From assembly GCF_001514495.1 (NCBI RefSeq), contig NZ_BCNM01000007.1, positions 62,001-126,000 of the forward strand: DNA of 64,000 nucleotides, read 5' to 3'. Source of the DNA: Paenibacillus pabuli NBRC 13638 (lineage in GTDB: Bacteria; Bacillota; Bacilli; Paenibacillales; Paenibacillaceae). Positions 50,441 through 59,420 of this stretch are shown here, piece after piece. Position 1 is the stretch's first letter, and each line of letters starts with the position of its first letter. The notes under the pieces were generated by a model. That model was given only the letters and a program-made list of their open reading frames with translations. It was not told the origin of the DNA and did no database searches. The position numbers were made by a program, and so were the translations under genes.

Positions 50441-51259
50441 ATGGCCATTGAAGTATTCAACCGATATGAGAGCAAGTATCTCCTGACGGACATGCAGTAC
50501 GAGAACTTTTACGCTGAGCTGCTGAAGTATATGGAGCTGGATGCCTATAACAAGAAACATGAGTTTTACTCCATCAGCAACCTGTACTTCGATACGCCCC
50601 AGGATTCCCTGATCCGCGCCAGTCTCTCCAAGCCCAAATATAAGGAAAAGCTGCGATTGCGGGCTTACGGAGTACCTGAAGAGAATGCGAAGGTATATCT
50701 GGAGATCAAAAAGAAAGTATTCGGCCTGGTGAACAAACGCAGAACAGCGCTGAAGCTGGAGGAAGCCTACGAATTCGTTCGTACCGGACAGGCACCGGAG
50801 CTGGCGGATTATATGAACAAACAGGTTGTTGAAGAGATTAAATACTTCCTCCGACTATACGATTTGGAACCCAAAGTGTACTTGGCCTATGAACGCAAAG
50901 CGCTGTTTGACAAAAACAGCCGCGACCTGCGCATCACCTTTGACACCAACATCCGGAGCCGCAGAACCGATCTGAAGCTGGAGCAGGGAGATTACGGTGA
51001 ACCGCTGGTGAAAGACGGACGTTGGCTGATGGAAGTCAAAGCCGAGAAAACCGTTCCGATGTGGCTTTCCCAACTCCTGTCCGAACATGGCCTATATCGC
51101 ACCGGATTTTCGAAATACGGCAATGAGTATAGGCATCTGGCCCGAACAACGAACCTGAATTACCAAACGGAACGTATACTCGTGCCAGGTACAGACTTCA
51201 ATCCATCCATAGAACAGGAAAAAACAATCACAGAAAGAGAGCGTGCAGTATATGCTTGA
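50441..51259 (+). CDS. VTC-domain protein (polyphosphate polymerase-like)
   Basis: 272 residues. The VTC tunnel fold is indicated by RYESKYLL, SNLYFDTPQDSL, KLRLRAYG, VYLEIKKKVFG, LAYERKALF and LMEVKAEK, which place the Lys, Arg and Glu residues that line the tunnel in yeast Vtc4. Vtc4 makes polyphosphate from ATP; bacterial VTC proteins beside DUF4956 and CotH-like genes are less understood. The ATG at 50441 has AAAGGA 9 bases upstream. Its stop overlaps the DUF4956 start by 8 bases. It is first in a three-gene operon divergent from the CiaRH-like system. Confidence 0.88.
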   Translation: MAIEVFNRYESKYLLTDMQYENFYAELLKYMELDAYNKKHEFYSISNLYFDTPQDSLIRASLSKPKYKEKLRLRAYGVPEENAKVYLEIKKKVFGLVNKRRTALKLEEAYEFVRTGQAPELADYMNKQVVEEIKYFLRLYDLEPKVYLAYERKALFDKNSRDLRITFDTNIRSRRTDLKLEQGDYGEPLVKDGRWLMEVKAEKTVPMWLSQLLSEHGLYRTGFSKYGNEYRHLARTTNLNYQTERILVPGTDFNPSIEQEKTITERERAVYA

Positions 51260-51932
51260 TTCCATTTTTAGCTCAGCCCTAACTGACACCACTTTAACTT
51301 TTACGAATGCGATTCTAACGATCGGTCTTGCCATCATCATGGGGGTCATCATCAGCCTGACGTACATGAAGACCAATCAGACCACCTATTCACAAAGCTT
51401 CACATTAACCATGGTTGTACTTCCGGTCATTGTCGCCATTATCATTCTTCTGATCGGCAGCAACATTGCTCGCGCATTCAGCTTGGCCGGTGCCTTCTCC
51501 ATCATTCGATTCAGAAGTGCGCCTGGTGACCCGAAGGATATTGCTTACGTCCTGTTCACCATGGCTTCCGGTCTGGCCTGCGGTGTAGGTGCTTTCGGAT
51601 ATGCGGTACTGTTTACCATCATCCTGTGTGTATTGATGTTTGTCCTGAGCCGATTCAACTTCGGAGGGAAGAAAGCCCAGCAAAAAACGCTGAAAGTAAC
51701 CATTCCGGAAAACTTGAGCTATGAAGAAGCACTGAACGAGGTGTTCCATACATTCAACGTACCTTTTGATCTCAAAAAAATCAGAACAACCGAACTCGGC
51801 AGTCTGTACGAGCTAGTCTACAGTGTTACCATTCACGAAAGTGTAAGCCAAAAGGAATTCCTGGATGCGATCCGTACACGAAACGGAAATCTGGATATCT
51901 CGTTAACCATGAGTCCAACACCAGAATACTAA
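51252..51932 (+). CDS. DUF4956 membrane protein
   Basis: 226 residues. Membrane segments lie at about 15-35, 55-78 and 95-130. LAGAFSIIRFRSAPGDPKDIAYVLFTMASGLACGVGAFGYA is the conserved family core. A cytoplasmic alpha/beta domain of about 85 residues completes the protein (TIPENLSYEEALNEVF, TTELGSLYELVYSVTI). It always travels with VTC-domain proteins, suggesting a membrane partner or exporter for the VTC product; this is inference. The start lies inside the end of the VTC gene, so translation is coupled. Confidence 0.87.
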   Translation: MLDSIFSSALTDTTLTFTNAILTIGLAIIMGVIISLTYMKTNQTTYSQSFTLTMVVLPVIVAIIILLIGSNIARAFSLAGAFSIIRFRSAPGDPKDIAYVLFTMASGLACGVGAFGYAVLFTIILCVLMFVLSRFNFGGKKAQQKTLKVTIPENLSYEEALNEVFHTFNVPFDLKKIRTTELGSLYELVYSVTIHESVSQKEFLDAIRTRNGNLDISLTMSPTPEY

Positions 51933-51958
51933 TTTGAATTCGAAGGGAACGATATAAT

Positions 51959-54298
51959 ATGAAAAAGAAAATCATAACTGGCAGTAAATTGTGGTCCATA
52001 GCGATGATTACGGCAATGGTTACAGCTTGCAGCGGTCCGGCTGCAACCAGCAGCACTGCAAACGCCGCAGTGTCAACGACAGGAACAACCAAAACAGTAA
52101 CCGTCAGCGAACAAACCTCAGTCAGATTCGCCGATCTGGTCTCTATGGATGCCGATGATACCAATGTAAGCTGGAGTGCAACAGATTCCACAACGATCAA
52201 GCTGAACGGGACGACCGCCTCTATCACAGGTTCGGGTGCAAAAGCAGCCAATGGATCGGTAACGATCTCTGCAGCGGGTACCTATGTTCTTAGTGGCAAG
52301 CTTACCGATGGACAGATTGTAGTTAATGTCGCAGATAAGGGCACCGTACATCTCGTATTAAACGGGGCAACGATTCATGATAACGACAGTGCAGCCATTG
52401 ATATCCAGAAAGCGGGAAAAGCCGTAATTACATTGGAAAAAGGAACAGAAAACGCAGTTTCGGATGGCAAAACTTATGTATATGCCGATGAGACAACAGA
52501 TGAACCGGATGCAGCTATCTTCAGCAAAGCCAACCTGACGTTCAATGGTTCAGGCAAACTGACAGTAACAGGTAACTACAATGAAGGGATTACGAGCAAA
52601 GATGATCTGAAAATCATTAGTGGCACGATTAACGTTAAGTCCGCAGATGACGGCATCAAAGGCAAAGATATGGTCGCGATCCAAGCCGGTACGATTACTG
52701 TTGATTCAGAAGGCGATGGCATCAAGTCGACAAACGATACCGACACCGCCAAAGGCTTCGTTGCCATTGCTGGTGGTACGTTTAACATCCAGAGCGGCAG
52801 CGACGGTATTCAAGCCGAAACCGCATTGGTGGCAGATGGCGGCACTTATAACATCGTAACCGCAGGGGGTAGCGCCAATGCGCCAGCCAAAGTAGAAGAA
52901 GGGCCATTTGGTGGCGGTGGATGGGGTGGCGGTACACCTCCAACCGATATGGGTACACCACCGGATGGAGAACCACCTGCCGATATGCCGGGCAATAACG
53001 GAACGAATGCAACTGGTGGAGCACCAACCAGCTCCGCGAATGCAACAGAACCTGCTAATTCCAATGGTTCAGCAACGCCGGATTCTAATTCGGATGCTGA
53101 TACAGCTACCACGACAACGGAAGAAGAGTCCACAAGTGCCAAAGCACTTAAAGCGGGGAAAGACCTTACCGTCAATGGTGGTACGTATACGATCGATTCC
53201 ATGGATGATTCCCTGCACAGCAACAACAATGTGATTATCAATGACGGCAAGTTCAGCATTGAATCGGGTGATGACGGCATTCATGCCGATCAGGCGCTTA
53301 CCATTAACGGCGGAACCATCACGATTGCCAAAAGTTATGAAGGTCTTGAAGGTGCAATCATCACCCTGAACGATGGGAATGTAGATGTGACTGCATCGGA
53401 TGATGGCGTGAATGCTTCCGGTGATATAACTGCAGCTGACGCTGAAACTGATGCGGATGCAGCAACTACTGCCGATGACAGCACTCAAGCAGATACAACT
53501 GCCGTCTCCAACATTTCTGTTACAGAGACGACTGGCACCACATCAACTACGGATCAGTCCAATCAAAGTACAGATGCGAATAGCAACACTCGCCCACAAG
53601 GCGGTGCTCCAGGCGGCATGCCGGGTGAATCCGCTGGAAACAGTGAGCTTCATATCAACGGCGGTTCCCTCACTGTAAATGCTGGCGGCGATGGACTGGA
53701 TTCGAACGGCTCCATCTTCATGACAGACGGAACCGTTATTGTGATCGGTCCTACTGACAATGGTAACGGAGCACTGGATTATGACGGTAACTTCGAGATC
53801 AGCGGCGGATATCTCGTTTCAGCCGGCAGCTCCGGTATGGCTCAGGCAACATCGGAAGCCTCGACTCAAAATACCATTGCCATGACGTTCCCTGAAACAC
53901 AAAAAGCAGGAACACTGGTACATGTGGAAGACAGCGAAGGAAACAACATTCTGACCTTTGCTCCAGCGAAGGATTATCAAACAGTGGTTGTCAGCTCCAC
54001 GGATCTGAAAAAAGACGGTTCTTATGTGATCTACTCCGGCGGAACTTCGACGGGCAAAGCAGTGGATGGACTCTATACAGACGGAACGTATAGTGGTGGG
54101 ACCAAAGTGGTTGCCTTCCAATCCACAAGCACTGTAACCTGGGTAAATGAATCCGGTGTAACGACTGCCGCTTCTGGTCGCGGCAGTATGGGTGGTCCTG
54201 GCGGCGGTGGCGGTCAAGGTGGATTCGGAGGCGTAAGAAACAGAGCTCAATCCGGTACAACGACCAACACCACAGGGACCACGGATACCTCGAAATAA
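51959..54298 (+). CDS. Lipoprotein with DUF4353-type beta-helix carbohydrate-binding domain
   Basis: 779 residues. A signal peptide ends in the lipobox-like MVTAC with Cys at about 22, so it should be anchored on the outer face. A long right-handed beta-helix follows, built of repeats such as GGTYTIDSMDDSLHSNNN, SIESGDDGIHADQAL and NVKSADDGIKGKDM, with recurring D-D-G-I turns. Two low-complexity inserts interrupt it, one Gly/Pro/Asn-rich (about 315-385) and one Thr/Ala/Ser-rich (about 490-560). The C terminus is Gly-rich and disordered. Its family is annotated as carbohydrate-binding and accompanies VTC/DUF4956/CotH genes. No CotH kinase gene is present here. Confidence 0.85.
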   Translation: MKKKIITGSKLWSIAMITAMVTACSGPAATSSTANAAVSTTGTTKTVTVSEQTSVRFADLVSMDADDTNVSWSATDSTTIKLNGTTASITGSGAKAANGSVTISAAGTYVLSGKLTDGQIVVNVADKGTVHLVLNGATIHDNDSAAIDIQKAGKAVITLEKGTENAVSDGKTYVYADETTDEPDAAIFSKANLTFNGSGKLTVTGNYNEGITSKDDLKIISGTINVKSADDGIKGKDMVAIQAGTITVDSEGDGIKSTNDTDTAKGFVAIAGGTFNIQSGSDGIQAETALVADGGTYNIVTAGGSANAPAKVEEGPFGGGGWGGGTPPTDMGTPPDGEPPADMPGNNGTNATGGAPTSSANATEPANSNGSATPDSNSDADTATTTTEEESTSAKALKAGKDLTVNGGTYTIDSMDDSLHSNNNVIINDGKFSIESGDDGIHADQALTINGGTITIAKSYEGLEGAIITLNDGNVDVTASDDGVNASGDITAADAETDADAATTADDSTQADTTAVSNISVTETTGTTSTTDQSNQSTDANSNTRPQGGAPGGMPGESAGNSELHINGGSLTVNAGGDGLDSNGSIFMTDGTVIVIGPTDNGNGALDYDGNFEISGGYLVSAGSSGMAQATSEASTQNTIAMTFPETQKAGTLVHVEDSEGNNILTFAPAKDYQTVVVSSTDLKKDGSYVIYSGGTSTGKAVDGLYTDGTYSGGTKVVAFQSTSTVTWVNESGVTTAASGRGSMGGPGGGGGQGGFGGVRNRAQSGTTTNTTGTTDTSK

Positions 54299-54348
54299 GT
54301 TAAGATTCAGATCATAAAAGCCAATCTAAATAAGCGATTATACAAAAC

Positions 54349-54393
54349 AAGGGGATGTCCCATACGTCATGAAGATGACAGGGGACATCCCTT
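54349..54393. terminator. Nested hairpin terminator after the VTC operon
   Basis: AAGGGGATGTCCC pairs with GGGACATCCCTT; an inner GTCAT-GAAG-ATGAC hairpin sits in the loop. Closely related to the element at 23954-24000. Confidence 0.75.
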
Positions 54394-54432
54394 GATTATC
54401 AACCTTTTAAGATGCGGTAGGTTCGTTAGCAC

Positions 54433-55011
54433 TCAAAACGTATATACATATACCTTGGTACGCAGCGTATCCCGGCATGTAATTGTCCGGAGCGGCACTT
54501 TTCCCGGCAGTGCAAAGCAGACGCTAATCACCTTCGCTCCCGGTGGCAGCTCCCGATTGAACTTGTCCACGAGCCGGTCCATCGCACCGGGGAACAAATA
54601 ACAGATCACACAATCTGCATGTTCATAGGAACGGGTATAGATATTGCCCCGGATGAATCGCAGCCGCCCCTCCAGAGAATGCCGCTTTCCCTTCACTCGC
54701 CGGAAGCGGACGCTTAGAAAGGCGAGCCATTGTGAGGCCCATAAGGGAATGATTGAATTTTCAATCCCCGTAAGCCGTTTGCCTGGACAATGCCTGACCA
54801 CAGCTAGTGCCAGCGTACCCCACCCGGAGCCTGCCTCAATGACATCGCCGTAACCGGGAATACGGTTGACCTCCTGAATGACTGTCTGTCTGACAAGGCT
54901 AGATGTCGGCATCGGTGAGATTCCATTTTTCCAACTGACCAGCACGATGGATACCACACCTATAAGTGTCACCACAGCAATCAGCCATGGGATACATTGA
55001 ACGATCAACAT
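54433..55011 (-). CDS. Membrane-anchored class I methyltransferase
   Basis: 192 residues. A membrane helix lies at about 5-27, then a SAM-binding domain with motif I VIEAGSGWGTLALAVVRHCPG and an acidic residue in LTGIENS, and CVICYLFPGAM at the fourth strand. The fold is complete but short; the substrate is unknown. GAGG lies close to the ATG. It is convergent with the VTC operon and follows the FHA gene's terminator. Confidence 0.78.
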   Translation of the reverse strand: MLIVQCIPWLIAVVTLIGVVSIVLVSWKNGISPMPTSSLVRQTVIQEVNRIPGYGDVIEAGSGWGTLALAVVRHCPGKRLTGIENSIIPLWASQWLAFLSVRFRRVKGKRHSLEGRLRFIRGNIYTRSYEHADCVICYLFPGAMDRLVDKFNRELPPGAKVISVCFALPGKVPLRTITCRDTLRTKVYVYTF

Positions 55012-55065
55012 AACCTCAACCCTTTGGATTTAATTAAGAGGCAGCATTTGCACTTTTATCATAAC

Positions 55066-55112
55066 AAAAGGAGCCTCCCCAGGTCCAAACGACTTTGGCA
55101 GAAGCTCCTTTT
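55066..55112 (-). terminator. Terminator of the FHA gene
   Basis: On the minus strand, AAAAGGAGC pairs with GCTCCTTTT around a structured loop; it is A-rich before and T-rich after. Confidence 0.75.
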
Positions 55113-55133
55113 GCTATAGTTTTTGGCTTAGAT

Positions 55134-55805
55134 TCAGTCCGGTACATGAGACTTCATGTATACACCCTTTTTGTACACCGACTTGATTGTAAAATGAACC
55201 CCCAGCTTGCGATTCGTCCGGTAGATCAGCGAGTTAATCTCGTCAATCCCTACGGACTCACTCTCCAGCATACTTCGCTCCGGCCACACCTGGCCGACAA
55301 TCTGCTCCCGTGTCACAAAGTGATCCAACTGGCTGTACAGCAGCTTGAACAGCTGGTACTCCTTCTTGGACAGTGGGATCTCCACTTCTCCAATCTGCAC
55401 GGTTTGCAGGTGATCCTGTAATCGCACGCCCTCGCCAAGCAGATCGGATATCCGATATTCTCTCGTTTCTTCGAGATCCCCTTCTACGCGAAGCTGAATC
55501 AAGCCGTTGACCAGCGTCAGGCTGTCCCCCTCGGCAAAAGGATATTTCTCATAGGGAACGAGGCGCTGCCCGTTCAACTCCGTTCCATTTTTGCTATCCA
55601 GATCCTCAATCCACAGCTGGTGCTGGACATCATAATGAATGCGGCAATGCCGCTTCGATATCAACTGATTGTAGACAGACAAGTCCAATTCATCTCCACC
55701 CGTATAACGCCCCACTGTAATGGTGCGACCCTGGCCGACATAAGCGAAAGAACCGTCACTTTCCTGCCCTGGTGTACGAATGACGATTTTTGCCGTCTCC
55801 CGCAT
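55134..55805 (-). CDS. FHA-domain protein with OmpR-type winged-helix domain
   Basis: 223 residues. The FHA domain (about 8-110) has the phosphothreonine-binding residues in VGRY, ISKRHCRI and SKNGTELNG. The C-terminal winged helix (about 130-220) is of the OmpR type: IPLSKKEYQLFKLLYSQLDHFVTREQIVGQVWPE, IDEINSLIYRTNRKLG and IKSVYKKGVYM. This pairing suggests a transcription factor switched by Ser/Thr kinase signalling rather than by a receiver domain. No kinase or phosphatase gene is next to it. GGTGGGAG precedes the ATG. Confidence 0.87.
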   Translation of the reverse strand: MRETAKIVIRTPGQESDGSFAYVGQGRTITVGRYTGGDELDLSVYNQLISKRHCRIHYDVQHQLWIEDLDSKNGTELNGQRLVPYEKYPFAEGDSLTLVNGLIQLRVEGDLEETREYRISDLLGEGVRLQDHLQTVQIGEVEIPLSKKEYQLFKLLYSQLDHFVTREQIVGQVWPERSMLESESVGIDEINSLIYRTNRKLGVHFTIKSVYKKGVYMKSHVPD

Positions 55806-56029
55806 GTTATTCTCCCACCTTCAACATATCACTCTATCTCTATGAGCGCTTTCGTTCATAAATAATGATAAATTCATCAGATTTGTTCCATTGTTTGCAT
55901 CCGTAACAATTTATATAGTGTATACAGGCATCGTTTTATGCTTTTCTCTACTATACCAGACGTTGTGCCTTTTTTCTCATAACGGTCGTATGCATGCTTT
56001 AGCCCAATCAACAAGAGAGGTACTTCACT

Positions 56030-56185
56030 ATGAATAAAAAAAGTATTTTCATATATGTGCTGCTTGCCTTCACCCTGTCCATAACATTAAGCGTGTTATC
56101 TCGTATGAACGATGATGGCAGCGCGTCGCTAAAAGGCACATCAGCTGCCGAAACCTCGTGGTTACAAATGAAGATTCAGCCTTAA
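56030..56185 (+). CDS. Small membrane or exported peptide (51 residues)
   Basis: Translation of the 55806-56422 gap gives a 51-residue protein: positively charged start (MNKKSIF), a hydrophobic stretch of about 18 residues (IYVLLAFTLSITLSVL), then a polar tail of about 27 residues ending in MKIQP. It could be a signal-anchored or secreted peptide. GAGAGG lies about 9 bases before the ATG. I do not recognise a family. The rest of the gap shows no other gene. Confidence 0.55.
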   Translation: MNKKSIFIYVLLAFTLSITLSVLSRMNDDGSASLKGTSAAETSWLQMKIQP

Positions 56186-56422
56186 TTCTACTCTATTATA
56201 ACGCGATTACCGCAAAAAACGTTTCATGAATGTCATCTTATGTCGGGCCATCCGCTGCTGAATGAAGATCAGATCATCATTAGGAATCAGAATAAGACTC
56301 CCGAACGCTAGAAAGTCAGCGCTCAAGAGCCTCATTTTTAATGCAATTAGGATATAAATACCGGTCAGTTCATTCCATAACGACTTTAGTCAAAGGCGAT
56401 GTTGCTGCGGAATTAACTGCCT

Positions 56423-56533
56423 TCAGCGCCGCTTTTTTCTGGTACCCCATTTCCGCCAACCATACACAATGAGAGCTACCGGGCCAGCAATCCATAACAG
56501 TTGCCATAACATGATACTCAGGTCTAATCCCAT
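56423..56533 (-). CDS. Very small membrane protein (36 residues)
   Basis: It reads MGLDLSIMLWQLLWIAGPVALI followed by a positively charged tail, VYGWRKWGTRKKRR, a classic single-helix orientation with the C terminus in the cytoplasm. GGGGAGGG lies 6-7 bases before the ATG. It begins 48 bases after the DUF2339 stop on the same strand, so it is probably the second gene of that operon. No family is recognised. Confidence 0.6.
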   Translation of the reverse strand: MGLDLSIMLWQLLWIAGPVALIVYGWRKWGTRKKRR

Positions 56534-56581
56534 TTCTAGCCCTCCCCACATGAGTGTGAACGCTGCATCGGTCTTCCAGCA

Positions 56582-59176
56582 TCATAGGCTATCTTTATCT
56601 TCGTCAGATAAATTCGGTTCATCCTTCTGAAGTAGCTCCTTGGTCTGTATTTCTTCCATCCGGCTCGACACCTTCTGATACAGATAGGAAATCCCGAGCA
56701 GCAGTACACCAAAGCTGAAATAGGCAATGATCTTGCTGCCGGATGTGAGCAGTCCCACGTCATAGAACACCATTTTCCCAGTGGAAAACAACGTTAGGCC
56801 AAGACCGAGGCGCCGAATCATCACATATTTTCTCCGGAACCCATAGGCAATGTATAGGATCGCAAGCAGCAGATAGATCAGGCTGAACAGCAGCCCCACA
56901 TCACCCCACTGAAACTGAATGGTCAGGAATACCGTGATGACACCCAGCAGATAGACCCCTGCGATCACCGGATACCACTCAATGCTCTTGAACTGCCCGC
57001 GGATTGCCGCGATCAGCAGATCCCTTCCTGCAAAGAACACGCCCACGTTAAAGATAATTAATACAAGCAAGCCTACAATTTCGGCTGCGGTATGCTGCTG
57101 AACATCCGACTGAAGCGCTGGCATGGACAGCGTAACCGCCAGTGCGATACAACAGCCTACGGCATGCAGGAAGGTGATATAATACTGCACGATCCGGTCA
57201 CGCAGCAGCTTCACTTTGCCCAATCCGTAGGCCAAAGCGATGGTTAGTGCAGCAAACATCAACCACTTGTAGAACAGGTATAACAAGAAAGAGTCATCAA
57301 CGGCTTTCATATACAATTCATTCGACTCATACAGTCCGTATAACCACAGATTGGCGAGTGCGACATACTTGAATGCATTCAAAAAACCGAGCTCTGTCAA
57401 GCTGTAATGGTATTTCTCCCTGGATATAGAGTCCTTGCGAGTGCGATCCAAGGCGTAATATAACGTAATAAGCAGCGCGCCGAGCGTGATGCAGGTGTAT
57501 TTTAGCATGAAGTACGTCCGTTCACCCATCATATACATGGCCAGCACATCATAATAGACGAAGATGAACATGCACAGAAGCACGATTCCCCAACCTGCAC
57601 GCTCCACCAACTTGAACCGCTTCAGATGACCAAGTGTAACCAGGAGAACCCCTTCGATCAGCCAGCCCATGGACAGCCATTTTGCACCAAATTGGAACGG
57701 TATAATCAGAATGGCAAAGGTCAGGGAAGTCACGTAGAACAATAGAAGAGTCTGCTTTTCCTGAGGCATCCTCCGCTGGACAAACCGGGCGAGCCCGAAA
57801 TAGACCAGAGCGAAAATTAAAGCAAGCAAGCCCTGTGCGTCATTCCATCCCTCTGCATCGAACAATACATACAACATCAGGCAGCTGATGCTCGTATTCA
57901 TGGCCAGCAGTGCGAAGTCCCACCAGGTTAACTTCATCCGGTGTTTGAATGGATACGCCAGTGTAATGCCGAGATATAATGCAAACGTCACCATGGAGTA
58001 AAGCATGCCGATCTTCTCACTTGGCGAGAGCCATAACAGGATGAGCATCGACGGTGTATTGAACAGAAAACTGATATAATGCACAATCGGCCACCGTTTG
58101 CCAAATGAAATGAATACAATAATTCCGTTCAGCAGTAACAGATAGATCATCGCAACATATACCGCCGAACCTTCAAGCCCGAAGTAAATCAGGTAGGAAA
58201 TGAACGGCAGATACCCTCCGACCAATCCGAGCGAGCAGATCGTTTTGGACTGATACCTTAAGGACAGGAGCACGGATATCGCCGACACCAATACCGACAG
58301 GCCAAGCCCCGTGTATAACCCGATAATATGCAGCAGAAAGTAACTGTAGAAGATGGAGCCAAACAAAACGGAAATGCCGCCGCCCAGCAGGCCCATCGCA
58401 AATGTCTGCCTTTTGCGGCGAAACAGATATTCCCCTCCGGCAAGCATCAGTGCACCGAGCAGGAAAAAAGCCCCGCCTTTCATCTCATCGTTGAACCAAG
58501 TAGCGTATGAGTACCGAAATGCCGCACCAACGCCAAGAATAATAAGCAGGATGGCGACCTTGTTAATCCAGCTCAGGCCAATCTTCATCTCCATCCGGTT
58601 CTGGCGAATACGCCGCTGTATGGTTTCTTCACTCAGGCCTTCCTCCGCCATATGCTCGTATCCTTGCTGCATCTGTCCGCGCAGTGCCTCTTCCCTTTCC
58701 CACAGGATCTGTCTATGTGCCTCTATTCGTTCCTGGACCTCAGCAGCCAAATAAGCAATTCGTTCCTTGATCTCATTGGCATCATCCTGAAGCTCCTCTG
58801 AAGCCCTGTTGAATATGGCATTCAAATTCACTTTGGCACGATGTTCATGCGCCGCGAGCCGATCATTATGTACACTCGTCTTTCCACGAAAATATGTCTC
58901 CATCTTCTCCTGAGATACGCGAATTAGATTCAATTTCTCATCCAGCATCTGTTCGGACAGAGCCATGCGAAGACGGGCATTCTCTTCTTCCATTTTGCGT
59001 GAGCGTACTTCAAGCTGTTGCAGCTTGAGTTGATGTGCTTCATATTGCGCTCGCAGCTGTTCATTCTGCACAATTAGATCATCGGATTGATACTCCTGGA
59101 GCAGCGCATTGTATTCCTTTACCAGCTGCTTCTGCTGTTCCTGGACCTGGTGAAGCCGTTCCTTGAACTCTTTCAT
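56582..59176 (-). CDS. DUF2339 polytopic membrane protein
   Basis: 864 residues. The first about 180 residues are a soluble coiled coil (EEYNALLQ-type heptads rich in Gln, Glu and Lys, such as VQEQQKQLVKEYNALLQEYQ). Then come more than twenty predicted membrane helices, starting WINKVAILLIILGVGAAFRYSY and continuing GGAFFLLGALMLAGGEYLFRRKRQTFAMGLLGGG. This is the DUF2339 pattern; members are uncharacterised, with transport or envelope roles suspected. GGAGGAAG precedes the ATG. The tail (KELLQKDEPNLSDEDKDSL) is acidic and cytoplasmic. Confidence 0.85.
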   Translation of the reverse strand: MKEFKERLHQVQEQQKQLVKEYNALLQEYQSDDLIVQNEQLRAQYEAHQLKLQQLEVRSRKMEEENARLRMALSEQMLDEKLNLIRVSQEKMETYFRGKTSVHNDRLAAHEHRAKVNLNAIFNRASEELQDDANEIKERIAYLAAEVQERIEAHRQILWEREEALRGQMQQGYEHMAEEGLSEETIQRRIRQNRMEMKIGLSWINKVAILLIILGVGAAFRYSYATWFNDEMKGGAFFLLGALMLAGGEYLFRRKRQTFAMGLLGGGISVLFGSIFYSYFLLHIIGLYTGLGLSVLVSAISVLLSLRYQSKTICSLGLVGGYLPFISYLIYFGLEGSAVYVAMIYLLLLNGIIVFISFGKRWPIVHYISFLFNTPSMLILLWLSPSEKIGMLYSMVTFALYLGITLAYPFKHRMKLTWWDFALLAMNTSISCLMLYVLFDAEGWNDAQGLLALIFALVYFGLARFVQRRMPQEKQTLLLFYVTSLTFAILIIPFQFGAKWLSMGWLIEGVLLVTLGHLKRFKLVERAGWGIVLLCMFIFVYYDVLAMYMMGERTYFMLKYTCITLGALLITLYYALDRTRKDSISREKYHYSLTELGFLNAFKYVALANLWLYGLYESNELYMKAVDDSFLLYLFYKWLMFAALTIALAYGLGKVKLLRDRIVQYYITFLHAVGCCIALAVTLSMPALQSDVQQHTAAEIVGLLVLIIFNVGVFFAGRDLLIAAIRGQFKSIEWYPVIAGVYLLGVITVFLTIQFQWGDVGLLFSLIYLLLAILYIAYGFRRKYVMIRRLGLGLTLFSTGKMVFYDVGLLTSGSKIIAYFSFGVLLLGISYLYQKVSSRMEEIQTKELLQKDEPNLSDEDKDSL

Positions 59177-59322
59177 GAGCTTCCTCCGTTGGTTGATGTT
59201 GAACTACCTTCCTATATTTTACTATATGTATGCTTTAAAATGGGGTTTAAGGAATGGAATCATTTCAACCGTTCTCTACCAGGTTGGAAGTCACTACGCG
59301 ATTTATACAAGATACTCACATA

Positions 59323-59356
59323 CAAAAAGCCCGGGAAGCGTCTGCTTCCCGGGCTC
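59323..59356 (-). terminator. Terminator of the LCP gene
   Basis: On the minus strand, AGCCCGGGAAGC pairs with GCTTCCCGGGCT around a 4-base loop, followed by TTTTG. The rest of 59177-59420 has no gene. Confidence 0.9.
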
Positions 59357-59420
59357 TAACTCATTGGTATAGTCATTCTGCACATGTACAACTTCCGGTA
59401 ATCATATGAGCCTCAGATGC

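Noticed and set aside
52900..54290. Repetitive Gly/Thr/Asp-rich DNA in the lipoprotein gene, first considered as a tandem repeat or CRISPR-like array
   Set aside because: The repeats are at protein level (beta-helix turns and low-complexity linkers) and lie in one continuous reading frame with no regular DNA spacers.
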